Shown piece by piece: positions 43,060-52,371 of a DNA stretch of 64,000 nucleotides (its first letter is position 1; each line of letters begins with the position of its first letter). The DNA comes from Nitrospirota bacterium (GTDB taxonomy: Bacteria > Nitrospirota > Thermodesulfovibrionia > Thermodesulfovibrionales > Dissulfurispiraceae). The translations under genes were made by a program, and so were the position numbers. The notes under the pieces are model-generated. The model was not told where the DNA came from and ran no database searches. It saw only the letters and a list, made by a program, of their open reading frames with translations. The DNA lies in the NCBI GenBank assembly GCA_009773415.1, contig WSNO01000013.1, positions 1 through 64,000 on the forward strand, written 5' to 3'.

Positions 43060-43078
43060 CAGTATTAAACATATACTG
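43060..43078. promoter_or_regulatory. Inverted repeat upstream of proA, possible operator
   Basis: CAGTAT-TAAACAT-ATACTG (6-bp perfect arms) lies 33-51 bases before the proA start, beside TATA-rich -10 candidates at 43041-43058. Function inferred. Confidence 0.35.
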
Positions 43079-43301
43079 TTTTCTCAGGGAAAATCAATTC
43101 AATTATAACTCTGTTCCGAGAATGAACAGAACGCCCGCCATAAGGGGAAACAAAGCCAGGATGCACATTGACAGAATAGCCGGGATTGCAGGCACAGGGT
43201 TCCTCTGCTATTAGTTTTATGAAAAAAAGAGGGTTTGTTATGGCAACGCAGGAAGGTCATGTGGATCCAGACATAACATATCGGCGGCGGCTCCCGCATC
43301 G

Positions 43302-43309
43302 AAGCCTGT
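43302..43309 (+). repeat. Target-site duplication AAGCCTGT, left copy
   Basis: AAGCCTGT directly abuts the left terminal inverted repeat and recurs at 44669-44676 on the other side of the element. Confidence 0.9.
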
Positions 43310-44668
43310 GGTCAAGTCCCGAAAGTGCTGTAAAAACGATTCGGCATGACGGCGCTCAAAGAGAGCCGACAATAGTTAAAGAGTTGTGCGTTACAGAATC
43401 CCTGTGCTCCAGATAATCCTGCATATCGAGATAACGACGTTCCTGCCATGTTTCATGCTGTTCGGCAAGCAGCGCTCCGATCATCCGTAACGCAGCAGCC
43501 TCATTGGGAAAGATACGGATAACGCGTTCCCGCCGCCGGATCTCTTCAATCAATCGTTCCTGCACATTGGTAGTTCTGAGCCTTACCCGATACTTGCCCG
43601 GCAATGACATGACAGCAATAGCATCGTCAAAACCTGCCTCAAGACAGGAAACGGCCTTGGGCGCCTGCTTTTCAAATCTCTCGCAAAACCGCACCAGCTG
43701 ACGGCGTGCTTCCTGCTCATCCTCAGCATGCAACACCCGTTTGAGCCACGCTGCCATGTCAGCCTTGTACTTCCTTGGTGTATGAGACAAGACGTTCCTC
43801 ATCAAATGCACCTGACACCGTTGCCAGACTGTCCCCTGAAACTGCCTGCGAAGGGCTTTGACAAGGCCACGATGATCGTCTGATACAACATAGTCCACAC
43901 CCTTCAGCCCACGATCCCGAAGCCACCGGAACATCTCCTCCCACGTCGCCTCGTTCTCCGAATCGCCCATCCGGACTCCCAAAACCTCACGAACACCTGC
44001 CTCCGTTACCCCGGAGGCTATCAGGGCAGCTTTGCTGACTACACGGTCGACTTCCCGTGCTTTTGTATACATGGCGTCGATATATACAAACGGATAGGAT
44101 CCTTCCAGTCTCCGTTCGTTGAATGCCCTGACCCGAGCATCAAGCTGTATCGTCAGCTGTGAGACCGTTGATTTTGAAAAGCTTACTCCACAGAGTTGTT
44201 CGGTTATCTCGGTCACTTTCCGCGTGGAGACACCCTGCACAACCATCTCCATCAAGCCTAAAACAAACGCCTGCTCGCTCCGCTGATACCGACGAAATAG
44301 TTCTGCTGAAAAACTGCCGTCTCGCGTCTGCGGCACCAAAAGCGTTATCGTGCCTACCCGTGTGTAGAGCTGCCGTGGCCGATACCCATTGCGGTATCCT
44401 TGCCGCTGTTCTGTCCGTTCGTAGCTCTCTGCCGACAGGTGTTCGGTCATCTGAGCTTCCAGTACCTGGTTTAAGACCTCTTCAATCAGCTTGGACAGTC
44501 CGGCACCCTCGCCAAATAGTCCTTGCATTTGCTCGCCACTTACGGTTACATCATAGTTAGCCATCGTTTCGTCTCCTTCGATAGTTTGTTCTCGCAATGC
44601 AAATCTACCGAATCGAAACGGTGGCTGCAACCCCTCAGCCCTTTTTACAGCATTTTACGGACTTAATC
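43310..44668 (-). mobile_element. IS256-family insertion sequence, complete, 1359 bp
   Basis: Terminal inverted repeats: left 43310-43336 (GGTCAAGTCCCGAAAGTGCT...) and right 44642-44668, which read inward on the opposite strand as GATTAAGTCCGTAAAATGCT..., about 80% identical. An 8-bp target duplication AAGCCTGT flanks it. It contains one intact transposase gene. All parts are present, so insertion is recent and the element may be active. Confidence 0.93.
43356..44564 (-). CDS. IS256-family (mutator-type) transposase
   Basis: A 402-residue protein from ATG 44564 (MANYDVTVSGEQMQGL) with GGAGA upstream. Characteristic segments: LSAESYERTEQRQGYRNGYR, LVPQTRDGSFSAELFRRYQRSE, the first catalytic Asp in VYIDAMYTKAR, the second in YVVSDDHRGLVKAL, CQVHLMRNVLSHTP and the catalytic Glu in TTNVQERLIEEIRRR. 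Full length, no frameshifts. Confidence 0.95.
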   Translation of the reverse strand: MANYDVTVSGEQMQGLFGEGAGLSKLIEEVLNQVLEAQMTEHLSAESYERTEQRQGYRNGYRPRQLYTRVGTITLLVPQTRDGSFSAELFRRYQRSEQAFVLGLMEMVVQGVSTRKVTEITEQLCGVSFSKSTVSQLTIQLDARVRAFNERRLEGSYPFVYIDAMYTKAREVDRVVSKAALIASGVTEAGVREVLGVRMGDSENEATWEEMFRWLRDRGLKGVDYVVSDDHRGLVKALRRQFQGTVWQRCQVHLMRNVLSHTPRKYKADMAAWLKRVLHAEDEQEARRQLVRFCERFEKQAPKAVSCLEAGFDDAIAVMSLPGKYRVRLRTTNVQERLIEEIRRRERVIRIFPNEAAALRMIGALLAEQHETWQERRYLDMQDYLEHRDSVTHNSLTIVGSL

Positions 44669-44676
44669 AAGCCTGT
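44669..44676 (+). repeat. Target-site duplication AAGCCTGT, right copy
   Basis: Identical to 43302-43309; it abuts the right inverted repeat and is followed by the rest of the ferredoxin frame. Confidence 0.9.
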
Positions 44677-44833
44677 CCCGAGGTTTTTCAGATGACTGAC
44701 AACAAGGCTATGGTCATTAGCCCAGACAAGTGCGGGACATGCAACTGCCAGGAAGCAACGGGTATCTGCCCTGCACAGACTATCAAACTAACGTGGCTAT
44801 CAGGGTCGCACGGCAGAAGCCCGGATCTCCACC

Positions 44834-45403
44834 CTATCTGCCGTTTTTTATATGAACCTTCGCCCGCTCAAGAAAGCCGAACATTTTGAGGTCAATGCAG
44901 TCACCTGATGACGTAAACTCCCCGAGTCGCTCAAATGCACGATCCACTGGCACAAGAAATACCTCAATGGCTTCAGACTCATCAGGCCGGTGGTCAGCTT
45001 TCAGATCGTCGGACGCAGGAATCACATCTTTTGCAAGGAAAACCGTCGTAATTTCCGTTGAAAGTCCGGACGACACCGGTCCCTCGGCAAGCAGTTCGAT
45101 GCTGTCGCTCGCATACCCTGTCTCCTCAACCAGTTCGCGAAGCGCCGCGTCACGCAGACTTTCGCCCCGATCATTTAAGCCCGCGGGGAATTCGATGACA
45201 TAACGGTTCAAAACGGGACGGAACTGGCGGATAAAAATAAACTCTTCGTTTTTTGTCACCGGAATGACGATAACGATTCCGTTGCAATTGACCCGCTCGA
45301 CAGCTTCCCATGAGCGCAGCGCCCCCGAAGAGTCCCGGTAGGTCAGCAACACGCAGCGGATAAACCTGCCTTCCCAGACAACCGCGCGGTCAACGATTTC
45401 CAA
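44834..45403 (-). CDS. NUDIX hydrolase (ADP-ribose pyrophosphatase-like)
   Basis: A 189-residue protein. Its Nudix box runs from GLNDRGESLRDAALRELV into EETGYA (near 75-98), matching G-x5-E-x7-REUxEExGU. FIFIRQFRPVLNRYVIEFPAG before the box is typical of ADP-ribose pyrophosphatases. The start is TTG 45403 with AAAGGAG 6 bases upstream. It hydrolyses a nucleoside diphosphate linked to another moiety; exact substrate unknown. Confidence 0.92.
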   Translation of the reverse strand: MEIVDRAVVWEGRFIRCVLLTYRDSSGALRSWEAVERVNCNGIVIVIPVTKNEEFIFIRQFRPVLNRYVIEFPAGLNDRGESLRDAALRELVEETGYASDSIELLAEGPVSSGLSTEITTVFLAKDVIPASDDLKADHRPDESEAIEVFLVPVDRAFERLGEFTSSGDCIDLKMFGFLERAKVHIKNGR

Positions 45404-45445
45404 TAAAACTCCTTTCAGCCGTTATGACGCCCTTTCGGGCCGCTT

Positions 45446-45790
45446 TCATCCCGGCGGCCACTGCATCTGGCGTCCGCCGAGCACATGGAAGTGGAGATGG
45501 TACACCGACTGCCCGCTTTCAGGGTTGCAGTTCGACACAATACGAAAGCCGCGTTCAGCAACCCCCTTTATGCGCGCAACCCCGCGAGCGACCTTCAGCA
45601 TGTGCCACATGAGATCGCTATCCTCCTCCGGCACATCCAGCAGCGTTGCATAATGCTTTTTCGGGATGATAAGGATATGCACCGGCGCTTTCGGATCAAT
45701 GTCATCAAACGCAAGTACGCGATCGTCCTCAAAGACGATACGGGATGCAATTTCACGCTCAACTACTTTGCAGAAAAGACAGTTTTTCAT
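45446..45790 (-). CDS. HIT-family nucleotide-binding protein (HinT-like)
   Basis: A 114-residue protein from ATG 45790 (GGAGGGG 7 bases upstream; the TTG further up is part of that Shine-Dalgarno). It begins MKNCLFCKVVEREIASRIVF and has the histidine triad YHLHFHVLGGRQMQWPPG at the end. The Cys4-x2-Cys7 pair is a zinc site seen in many HinT proteins. Probably a purine nucleoside phosphoramidase. Confidence 0.94.
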   Translation of the reverse strand: MKNCLFCKVVEREIASRIVFEDDRVLAFDDIDPKAPVHILIIPKKHYATLLDVPEEDSDLMWHMLKVARGVARIKGVAERGFRIVSNCNPESGQSVYHLHFHVLGGRQMQWPPG

Positions 45791-45906
45791 GGGGAACCCC
45801 TCCAAATTCAGAATGCAGAGACAGAATCCGGAAAAGAAAAGAAAAACACCACACCGGGAATGCTCTCGTCGCGTTTGTCTTTTCTCTGAATGCTGACTCC
45901 TGGATT

Positions 45907-46236
45907 CTACATTTTTTTTGTTTCCACTGTTCTGTAAAAACAGGTGCGCTCACCGGTATGGCATGCGCCTTTGCCGTGTTGCTTCACTTTTACGAGCAGG
46001 GTGTCTGCATCGCAATCATAAAAAATGTCTTTCACTTCCTGAAGATCGCCGGACGTTTCCCCTTTCTTCCAGAACTTCCGGCGCGAACGCGACCAGAAGT
46101 GCGTAAACCCGGATTCGATCGTCATCCTCAGAGATGCTTCGTTCATATACGCAAGCATCAGGACATCGCCGTTGTCGACATCCTGCACAATAGCGGGAAT
46201 CAACCCGTTGTCGTCATATTTCAGTTCCGGCAACAT
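45907..46236 (-). CDS. hisI: Phosphoribosyl-AMP cyclohydrolase
   Basis: A 109-residue protein from ATG 46236 with GAGGAG 5 bases upstream; the frame is open farther but without homology. [48 protein letters not shown] and [11 protein letters not shown] include the zinc cysteines Cys75, Cys92 and Cys99. Third step of histidine synthesis. It is a stand-alone HisI without a HisE domain; no other his gene is adjacent. Confidence 0.96.
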   Translation of the reverse strand: MLPELKYDDNGLIPAIVQDVDNGDVLMLAYMNEASLRMTIESGFTHFWSRSRRKFWKKGETSGDLQEVKDIFYDCDADTLLVKVKQHGKGACHTGERTCFYRTVETKKM

Positions 46237-46374
46237 TGCTCCTCCTCTTAAAACACCCGCAGGGTTCAGGATAGATGCTAACAAACTCCCGGCGCTTTTG
46301 CCAACCCTCACGGAGCAAATTGGAAATCTCCTTATTTTACAATTTGTTTTCAGGATGCAATGCAGGCAGTGTGG

Positions 46375-46380
46375 TATAAT
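46375..46380 (+). promoter_or_regulatory. Extended -10 (TGGTATAAT) 7 bases before an ATG
   Basis: GTGGTATAAT is followed by CAACACA and the ATG of the DUF4390 gene. No Shine-Dalgarno is present, consistent with leaderless initiation. Confidence 0.55.
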
Positions 46381-46387
46381 CAACACA

Positions 46388-46990
46388 ATGAAACAATTGC
46401 GTGCCTCTTTGGAAGAATTTTTGCCCGTGTATTTGGTCATGATTACCTTTTTGGTCTCAGCTTTCCTGCTGACGGCTCCTGCCGACGCGTCTGCAGCTGA
46501 GCTCCAGACCATCGAGCTCATGTTCCAGGGGCAGGACCTGTTTGTGTCGACCCAGGTTGTTCCGGACGACTCTTTTATTGAAGAATTGCGGCAGGGACTC
46601 TCAAAAGAACTCCGGCTCTCCTTTGAAATAATGAATATTCGTTCATTTTTCCCGGATGAATACATTCTCGGAAAAAAACTCCGGATTGCGCTTAAGAGCG
46701 ACCCTATCAAGCGCGAATTTTCCGCCCGCGTTTCCGACGGGATGAGCGTTCAGGAAAAGCGGTTCAAGGACATCGAGAGCATGCATGCGTGGGCGCTCCG
46801 CATACAGGATCTGAAAGTCACGAACGTGAAAGAACTGGCCCCGGGCGACTATTATCTGAAAGTGACTGCTGAGTCGCGGATCAGAAAGCTGCCGCCGCTC
46901 ATCAAGTATCTGCTCTTTTTTATTCCGGAGACTGAGTTTGCGGTCTGGCGGTATTCGCGGGCATTTTCCCTCCCTTCTGCTCAGCCATGA
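46388..46990 (+). CDS. DUF4390 family membrane-anchored/periplasmic protein
   Basis: A 200-residue protein from ATG 46388. Its hydrophobic segment [21 protein letters not shown] may be an uncleaved signal. The rest has the DUF4390 pattern ([44 protein letters not shown]). Such genes sit directly before NtrY-like kinases, as here with a four-base overlap. It may sense or deliver an envelope signal to that kinase. Function not established. Confidence 0.85.
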   Translation: MKQLRASLEEFLPVYLVMITFLVSAFLLTAPADASAAELQTIELMFQGQDLFVSTQVVPDDSFIEELRQGLSKELRLSFEIMNIRSFFPDEYILGKKLRIALKSDPIKREFSARVSDGMSVQEKRFKDIESMHAWALRIQDLKVTNVKELAPGDYYLKVTAESRIRKLPPLIKYLLFFIPETEFAVWRYSRAFSLPSAQP

Positions 46991-49044
46991 ACATACTCCG
47001 ATCATTGGCCATCCTTGCGGTTTTTATTGTGATTATCGGCAGCATTACTGCAGTCATGCTCCACTTCATCAAACTGCCTACGGTGGATATAGCAACGCGC
47101 TTTCTCCTTGTCGGGCTGCTGACGTTCAATATCGTGGCGCTGCTCACCCTGATGTTCTTTGTCGGAAAGAGCGTCTTTAGGCTCTACTCCGAGAGCAGAA
47201 GAGGATTGTTAGGCCACAAGTTCCAGATTAAGCTTGCATCGGTCTTCGTCGTCATGCTTCTTCTGCCCTCAACGCTGCTGTTCATCGTATCCAGCGGCCT
47301 TGCCACGAATTATTTCAACCGCATCTTCTCGCCGCAGATGAAAGAGCCGTTCGTCCGCTCGGTTGAACTTGCCCGTTCTTTTTATGATTTTGGCCGTATG
47401 CGCGTTCTCGCGGTAGCCGAAGACGCGGCGCAGGGAAACACGGCTGTTGCTCACGGGATGGAGGTAAGGCGCATCACTTCCCTGCCGGTCAATGCAAGCG
47501 ACATCATGCGCGACGCATTCCGCGGAAAAAAGGGCACCGAAGTCATCTCGCTTGACGACGGCGACGTCATACGCGCACTAGTTCCTGACAGCCGCAACGG
47601 GTCGCGGGGGATTATTGTCGTTGATTTCAAGCTGCCGAAAACCATCTCCGAAGAAACCGAAAAAATCCGCACTCTCTATGAGGAACATATGAAGCTGGAG
47701 TCGTTCAAAGTCCCTCTCCGGACGACGTATGTGCTGATTCTCGGATTCATCACGCTCATCATGATTTTTGCCGGCATCTGGCTTGCGATGAAACTTTCCC
47801 GCGGCATCACCATTCCGATACAGAAGCTCGCCGAGGCTACGCAGGAGGCCGGTCGCGGCAATCTCGACGTCAGGGTTGAAGAGAAGAGCGAAGACGAGAT
47901 CGGGCTTCTCATTACATCGTTCAATGACATGATCCTGCAGTTAAAAGGAAACAAGGAGCAGCTTGAGCGTGCCATCGGCGACCTTCAGAAACGCGAGCTT
48001 TTCCTTTCAAACATCCTCCAGAACATCAACTCCGGAGTTCTCGTCCTGAACAGCCGGGGACGTATCCGGACCGTCAACAAGAAAGCCTGCTCCATCCTCG
48101 GCATCAGGGCTGAGGAGGTAGAGCATAAAAACTATCATGAGCTCATACAGAATCTCGGCTCTGAAGATCTTGCAGCCATGGCGGCTGCCCTTGCTGCGGG
48201 ACGCATACCGGACACGGTGCAGGAAGTAAAGCTCAGCGTACGCGGAACAATCCTTATTCTCCGCGTCTTTGTAACTGCAATCCGCGACCCGGAGGCGGGG
48301 ACTGTCATCGGGTTCCTCATTGTTTTTGACGACCTCACCGATGTCATCAAGGCGCAGAAAGCTGTTGCCTGGCAGGAAGTCGCCCGACGCATCACGCATG
48401 AGATCAAAAACCCGCTGACGCCGATTAAGCTGTCGGCCGAGCGCCTCATGAAAAAATGGCAGCGGAAAGATGAAGATTTCGACGCAGTGTTTGAACAATC
48501 GACACGCACCATTATAAACGAGGTCGAGAGCCTCCGGCATCTTGTCGATACTTTCACGAAATACGGCAAACTGCCGGAGATAAGCCGTGAGAAGACCAGC
48601 ATTCCGGAATTCATTGAATCAGTCGTTTCGCTGTTCCGCAGCTTCCGTGAACTGACCATGGAGGTTACACTGCCGGAAAACATGCCTCTGGTAAGCATTG
48701 ATCGCAACCAGTGCAAGCGGGTGATCATCAACATCATGGATAATGCCGTAAAGGCCATGCAGGGCTGTGGCAGGCTTTCACTGTCGGTCCGCACCGAAAG
48801 GGACCTGCTGGTGATCGAAATTGCCGATACCGGTCCCGGCATCCCCGATGCTGAAAAAGAGCAGCTCTTTCTGCCGTACTTCTCGCAGCGGAAAGACGGC
48901 ACCGGGCTCGGACTCGCCATCGCCGATAAAATTATCAAGGAACACGGCGGCCGCATCATCGTTTGCGATAACCGGCCCCGTGGAAGCATATTCAGAATAG
49001 AGATTCCGGTGACGCCGGAAAATGAGGAAAGGATGCAGGATTAA
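46987..49044 (+). CDS. NtrY-like membrane sensor histidine kinase
   Basis: A 685-residue protein. Three N-terminal helices (LRSLAILAVFIVIIGSITAV, FLLVGLLTFNIVALLTLMFF, LASVFVVMLLLPSTLLFIV) are followed by an extracytoplasmic region, another helix near 245-265, HAMP, PAS (NINSGVLVLNSRGRIRTVNK), H-box ARRITHEIKNPLTPIKLSAE near 468-487 and HATPase (NIMDNAVKAM; IADTGPGIP; GTGLGLAIADKI). HEIKNPLTPIK is the NtrY hallmark. It pairs with the regulator just downstream. Confidence 0.94.
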   Translation: MNILRSLAILAVFIVIIGSITAVMLHFIKLPTVDIATRFLLVGLLTFNIVALLTLMFFVGKSVFRLYSESRRGLLGHKFQIKLASVFVVMLLLPSTLLFIVSSGLATNYFNRIFSPQMKEPFVRSVELARSFYDFGRMRVLAVAEDAAQGNTAVAHGMEVRRITSLPVNASDIMRDAFRGKKGTEVISLDDGDVIRALVPDSRNGSRGIIVVDFKLPKTISEETEKIRTLYEEHMKLESFKVPLRTTYVLILGFITLIMIFAGIWLAMKLSRGITIPIQKLAEATQEAGRGNLDVRVEEKSEDEIGLLITSFNDMILQLKGNKEQLERAIGDLQKRELFLSNILQNINSGVLVLNSRGRIRTVNKKACSILGIRAEEVEHKNYHELIQNLGSEDLAAMAAALAAGRIPDTVQEVKLSVRGTILILRVFVTAIRDPEAGTVIGFLIVFDDLTDVIKAQKAVAWQEVARRITHEIKNPLTPIKLSAERLMKKWQRKDEDFDAVFEQSTRTIINEVESLRHLVDTFTKYGKLPEISREKTSIPEFIESVVSLFRSFRELTMEVTLPENMPLVSIDRNQCKRVIINIMDNAVKAMQGCGRLSLSVRTERDLLVIEIADTGPGIPDAEKEQLFLPYFSQRKDGTGLGLAIADKIIKEHGGRIIVCDNRPRGSIFRIEIPVTPENEERMQD

Positions 49045-49081
49045 TCGCAAGCCGATTACTGCTTGTTGCGAGGATAAAGGA

Positions 49082-50467
49082 ATGACAAAGAAAACAGTAT
49101 TGATAGTTGATGACGAAGCCGGCATACGCGAAACCATGACCGGCCTGTTTGAAGACGAAGGGTTTGCCGTCATCACGGCGGCCTCAGGCGAAGAAGCGCT
49201 GGAGCGGGCGGCTGAAACAAGTCCCGACATTGTTTTTCTCGATGTCTGGCTGCCAGAAATGGACGGCATCGAAGCGCTCACGCGCCTCAAGGAGCTTCAG
49301 CCCGGGACGCCGGTCGTCATGATGTCCGGCCACGGCACTATCGAGGTTGCCGTCAAAGCTACCAGAAACGGGGCATACGATTTTCTCGAAAAGCCGTTCA
49401 GCTCCATTGAGCGCATCATTCTTGTGGCGCGGCTCGCGATGGAACGGCAGCGGCTGGAAGGCGAGAATGTTTTGTTAAAGGCGGATCTGTCGCGCAGGTG
49501 GCGACTTGTCGGCAACTCCCAGCAGATGCACATTCTGCGCGATCAGATCGCCATGGCTTCTCAGGGCAGTGCACGCGTGCTGATTCTCGGCGAGAGCGGC
49601 ACCGGCAAGGAGCTTGTTGCGCGTCAGCTTCATGAGCAGAGCCTGCGGACTGAAGGCCCCTTCGTCGAAGTAAACTGCGCCGCAATCCCGCAGGAGCTGA
49701 TCGAAAGTGAGCTCTTCGGCCATGAGAAGGGATCGTTCACCGGGGCGTCCGATCGGAAAAACGGCAAGTTTGAACTTGCTCACGAGGGGACGCTGTTTCT
49801 CGATGAGATCGGCGACATGTCGTTGCAGACGCAGGCAAAAGTACTCCGCGTAATTGAGACGCAGGTTTTTCAGCGCGTCGGCGGGAGCAAAAACATTACG
49901 GTCGATGTGCGCATCATCGCGGCGACAAACAAGAACATCCGTGACGAGGTAAAGAAAGGAACCTTCCGGGAAGACCTCTTTTACCGCCTCAACGTCATTC
50001 CCCTGACCATTGCACCGCTCCGTGAGCGTGCGGATGATATCCCGGAACTGGTCGATTTTTTTGCGGAGGCGTTTGTCGCTGAAAACGGCAGCCGTCCGAA
50101 AAAGTTTGAGCCCGACGCGATCGCCGCCCTTCAGTCACATGCATGGCCCGGCAATATCCGCGAACTGAAGAACGCCGTAGAGAGAATAATGATAATGGCT
50201 CCGGGACAATCCGTCACGAGAAAAAGTCTCGAAGCACTTTCGATACTCCGGTCTGCAGATCCCGGTCCGCAGGATTCCTATTTTTCGCATCGGTCGCTGC
50301 GCGACGCAAAAGAAGCCTTTGAACGCGATTTCATCCTCCGGAAACTTCAGGAAAACGATGGAAACGTCTCACGAACAGCTGAAACGATCGGCATTGAACG
50401 CAGCAATCTCCATAAAAAGATTCGTTCCTACGGCATCGCCGATCTGAAAGAGCAGGAAGACAAATGA
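49082..50467 (+). CDS. NtrX-like sigma-54 response regulator
   Basis: A 461-residue protein from ATG 49082 (AAAGGA upstream; the frame continues 60 bases further without homology). Receiver [14 protein letters not shown] with acceptor Asp in [13 protein letters not shown] near 52; AAA+ with [11 protein letters not shown] near 165 and [14 protein letters not shown]. Note GSFTGA instead of GAFTGA, a conservative change known in NtrX-type proteins. Fis-type [23 protein letters not shown] ends it. It overlaps der by four bases. Confidence 0.92.
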   Translation: MTKKTVLIVDDEAGIRETMTGLFEDEGFAVITAASGEEALERAAETSPDIVFLDVWLPEMDGIEALTRLKELQPGTPVVMMSGHGTIEVAVKATRNGAYDFLEKPFSSIERIILVARLAMERQRLEGENVLLKADLSRRWRLVGNSQQMHILRDQIAMASQGSARVLILGESGTGKELVARQLHEQSLRTEGPFVEVNCAAIPQELIESELFGHEKGSFTGASDRKNGKFELAHEGTLFLDEIGDMSLQTQAKVLRVIETQVFQRVGGSKNITVDVRIIAATNKNIRDEVKKGTFREDLFYRLNVIPLTIAPLRERADDIPELVDFFAEAFVAENGSRPKKFEPDAIAALQSHAWPGNIRELKNAVERIMIMAPGQSVTRKSLEALSILRSADPGPQDSYFSHRSLRDAKEAFERDFILRKLQENDGNVSRTAETIGIERSNLHKKIRSYGIADLKEQEDK

Positions 50468-51855
50468 GTTTTACGGTAGCAATTATCGGCAAGCCGAACG
50501 TCGGCAAATCAACGCTTTTCAACCGCATGCTGAGGCGGACCGGCGGTCTGCGGACTGTTGCGATTGCGGAAAAAATGCCCGGCATCACCCGCGACCGGAA
50601 TTACGGCACGGCTGAGTGGGAGGGGCGGCACTTTACCGTCATCGACACCGGCGGCTTTTACGCGGAGGGACTTCCGTACGAAAAAGAGGACATGGCCCGC
50701 CTGGTGCGGGAACAGTCGCTGCTCGCGGTGGAGGAGGCCGACCTCATCATTCACCTGCTCGACGGAAAGGATGGGCTCAGCCCGACGGATGTCGAAATGG
50801 CGACCATGCTGCGCAATGCGGGCAAGCTGATCTACTGGGCCGTCAATAAAATCGATACGCCCGACAAAGAGATTCGGGCGCTTGAGTTTTACAGCACCGG
50901 AGCGCCTGAGATATTCCCGGTTTCGGCTATGACCGGACTCGGGTACGAAGAGCTCATGGACAAGATCTCCGGGCACATACCGGCTGAAGCCTCTGCTCCG
51001 GAAGAGCCGGATCCATACAGGGGGCTGCCGAAAATAGCGGTCGTCGGAAGGCCGAATGTCGGAAAATCCACGCTGATTAATGAACTGCTCGGCAAGAAAC
51101 GCCTTATCGTAAGCCCCGTTGCAGGAACCACCCGCGATGCGATTGATTCCGTCTGCACATGGTACGGCAATCCCTATCTGTTTATCGACACCGCCGGCAT
51201 CCGCAAAAAAATGGGCGGCTACGCAAAAACATTCCGCACCAGCTCAAAGTCAAAACAGGTTGACGAGTCTGCTGTCGAGCGACTGTCGCTCATGCGCGCC
51301 GTCAAGAGCATCGAGCGCGCCGACATCGCAATTCTGCTGCTCGATGCGACCCATGGCGTTGTTGAGCAGGACCAGCGCATTGCCGGCATGGCGGAAGAAT
51401 TCGGCAAGAGCATGATCGTACTCTTTAACAAGTGGGACCTTGTCGAAAACCCGGAGAAGCGCTTTAAAGAGCTTCGTTCGGAGATTGAGCGTCGCCTCTG
51501 GTTTGCGACGGCAGCGCCGTTTGTGACAACGTCCGGGCTTCAGCGCAAACGCATTACGAATATCTTCCCTCTCATCAACGACCTGATGACCGAACGGAAA
51601 AAACATATCAGCACGGGGGTGTTGAACCGCTTCCTTGCCCGGATACTAAGCGCACAGCCGTTCCCCAGCCATAAAGGGAAGCCGCTGAAATTTTATTATA
51701 TGGCGCAGACCGGCACCGAACCGCCGGTCTTCCACGTTGTGGTGAATTATCCGCAGGCAGTAAAAGACCAGCAGCTCCGATACATTGAGAAAGCCATTCG
51801 CGCAGAATATGGGTTTACCGGCACTCCGATACGGATTTATGCTAAGTCTCGGTAA
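50464..51855 (+). CDS. der: Ribosome-assembly GTPase Der (EngA)
   Basis: A 463-residue tandem GTPase. First G domain: GKPNVGKSTLFN at 9-20, DTGG, NKID. Second: GRPNVGKSTLIN near 196-207, DTAGIRKK, NKWD. A KH-like C-terminal domain follows (KPLKFYYMAQTGTEPPVFHV). It acts in 50S maturation. It sits in an NtrYX operon with a four-base overlap. Confidence 0.97.
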   Translation: MSFTVAIIGKPNVGKSTLFNRMLRRTGGLRTVAIAEKMPGITRDRNYGTAEWEGRHFTVIDTGGFYAEGLPYEKEDMARLVREQSLLAVEEADLIIHLLDGKDGLSPTDVEMATMLRNAGKLIYWAVNKIDTPDKEIRALEFYSTGAPEIFPVSAMTGLGYEELMDKISGHIPAEASAPEEPDPYRGLPKIAVVGRPNVGKSTLINELLGKKRLIVSPVAGTTRDAIDSVCTWYGNPYLFIDTAGIRKKMGGYAKTFRTSSKSKQVDESAVERLSLMRAVKSIERADIAILLLDATHGVVEQDQRIAGMAEEFGKSMIVLFNKWDLVENPEKRFKELRSEIERRLWFATAAPFVTTSGLQRKRITNIFPLINDLMTERKKHISTGVLNRFLARILSAQPFPSHKGKPLKFYYMAQTGTEPPVFHVVVNYPQAVKDQQLRYIEKAIRAEYGFTGTPIRIYAKSR

Positions 51856-51859
51856 AATA

Positions 51860-51868
51860 TGGTAAAAT
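51860..51868 (+). promoter_or_regulatory. Extended -10 promoter of usp
   Basis: TGGTAAAAT follows a second GGTAAAATA ten bases upstream. It places the start near 51875 and leaves a 75-base leader with GGAGGA before ATG 51952. Confidence 0.4.
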
Positions 51869-51951
51869 AGAAAATGCTGCCTGCGGCATCTGCTGATGCG
51901 TGAACACCGCATCGCTTCAGCACGCCGCATTGCACACGAAGGAGGACTTGC

Positions 51952-52371
51952 ATGCAGAAAATTCTTGTTGCTCACGACGGCTCAAAGGCATCGGACAAGG
52001 CACTCAAGAAGGCCATAGAACTCTCCATCAGCCTGAAGAGCTCGCTCACGATTCTGACCGTTGTTCCTGAACTCTATCTGACCGAACTGACCGACAGCGA
52101 CCGGAGCAAGATAGTCGAGTCGCTGACCCGCGAGTCGACCGATTCGATGGAAAAGATACGGAAGATGCTTTCCGGAAAATCCATGGATGTGAAGACGCTG
52201 GTTCGGCAGGGAGATCCGGCTGAAAAGATACTGGAGACCGCCCAGAAGATGAAGGTCGACCTCATCATAACGGGTTCGCACGGTCGCCACGGGACCAAGA
52301 AATTTCTTATCGGCAGCGTCTCTTCAAAGGTCGTGGATTACTCAAAGTGCCCTGTGCTCGTCGTTAAGTAG
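51952..52371 (+). CDS. Universal stress protein (UspA family)
   Basis: A 139-residue protein: KILVAHDGSKASDKALKKAI start and the ATP-binding loop GSHGRHGTKKFLIGSVS near 107-123 (G-x2-G-x9-G-S). Probably an ATP-binding dimer used in stress survival. Strong GAAGGAGGA Shine-Dalgarno. Its 3' end overlaps the fumarase frame on the other strand by 30 bases. Confidence 0.93.
   Translation: MQKILVAHDGSKASDKALKKAIELSISLKSSLTILTVVPELYLTELTDSDRSKIVESLTRESTDSMEKIRKMLSGKSMDVKTLVRQGDPAEKILETAQKMKVDLIITGSHGRHGTKKFLIGSVSSKVVDYSKCPVLVVK

Larger units (their letters stand above)
43219..44790 (+). pseudogene. Decayed 4Fe-4S ferredoxin gene split by an IS256 element
   Basis: Removing the insertion and one copy of the target duplication joins GSRIEACPEVFQMTD (5' side, about 43289-43309, continuing after 44677) with NKAMVISPDKCGTCNCQEATGICP, an unmistakable ferredoxin core. 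The 5' part begins at ATG 43219 or 43240 and reads HVDPDIT in one frame, but the following IGGGSRIEAC is in another, so a frameshift lies near 43272-43282. The first cluster motif, normally CIGCGSC, has lost its cysteines (IGGGSR). The normal stop after the second motif is also lost, with reading continuing to 44885. The gene was therefore dead or dying before or after insertion. Confidence 0.75.

Noticed and set aside
45907-46710. 267-residue frame as a larger protein
   Set aside because: Only the last 109 residues are HisI; a Shine-Dalgarno sits right before ATG 46236 and the upstream part is antisense to the DUF4390 gene.
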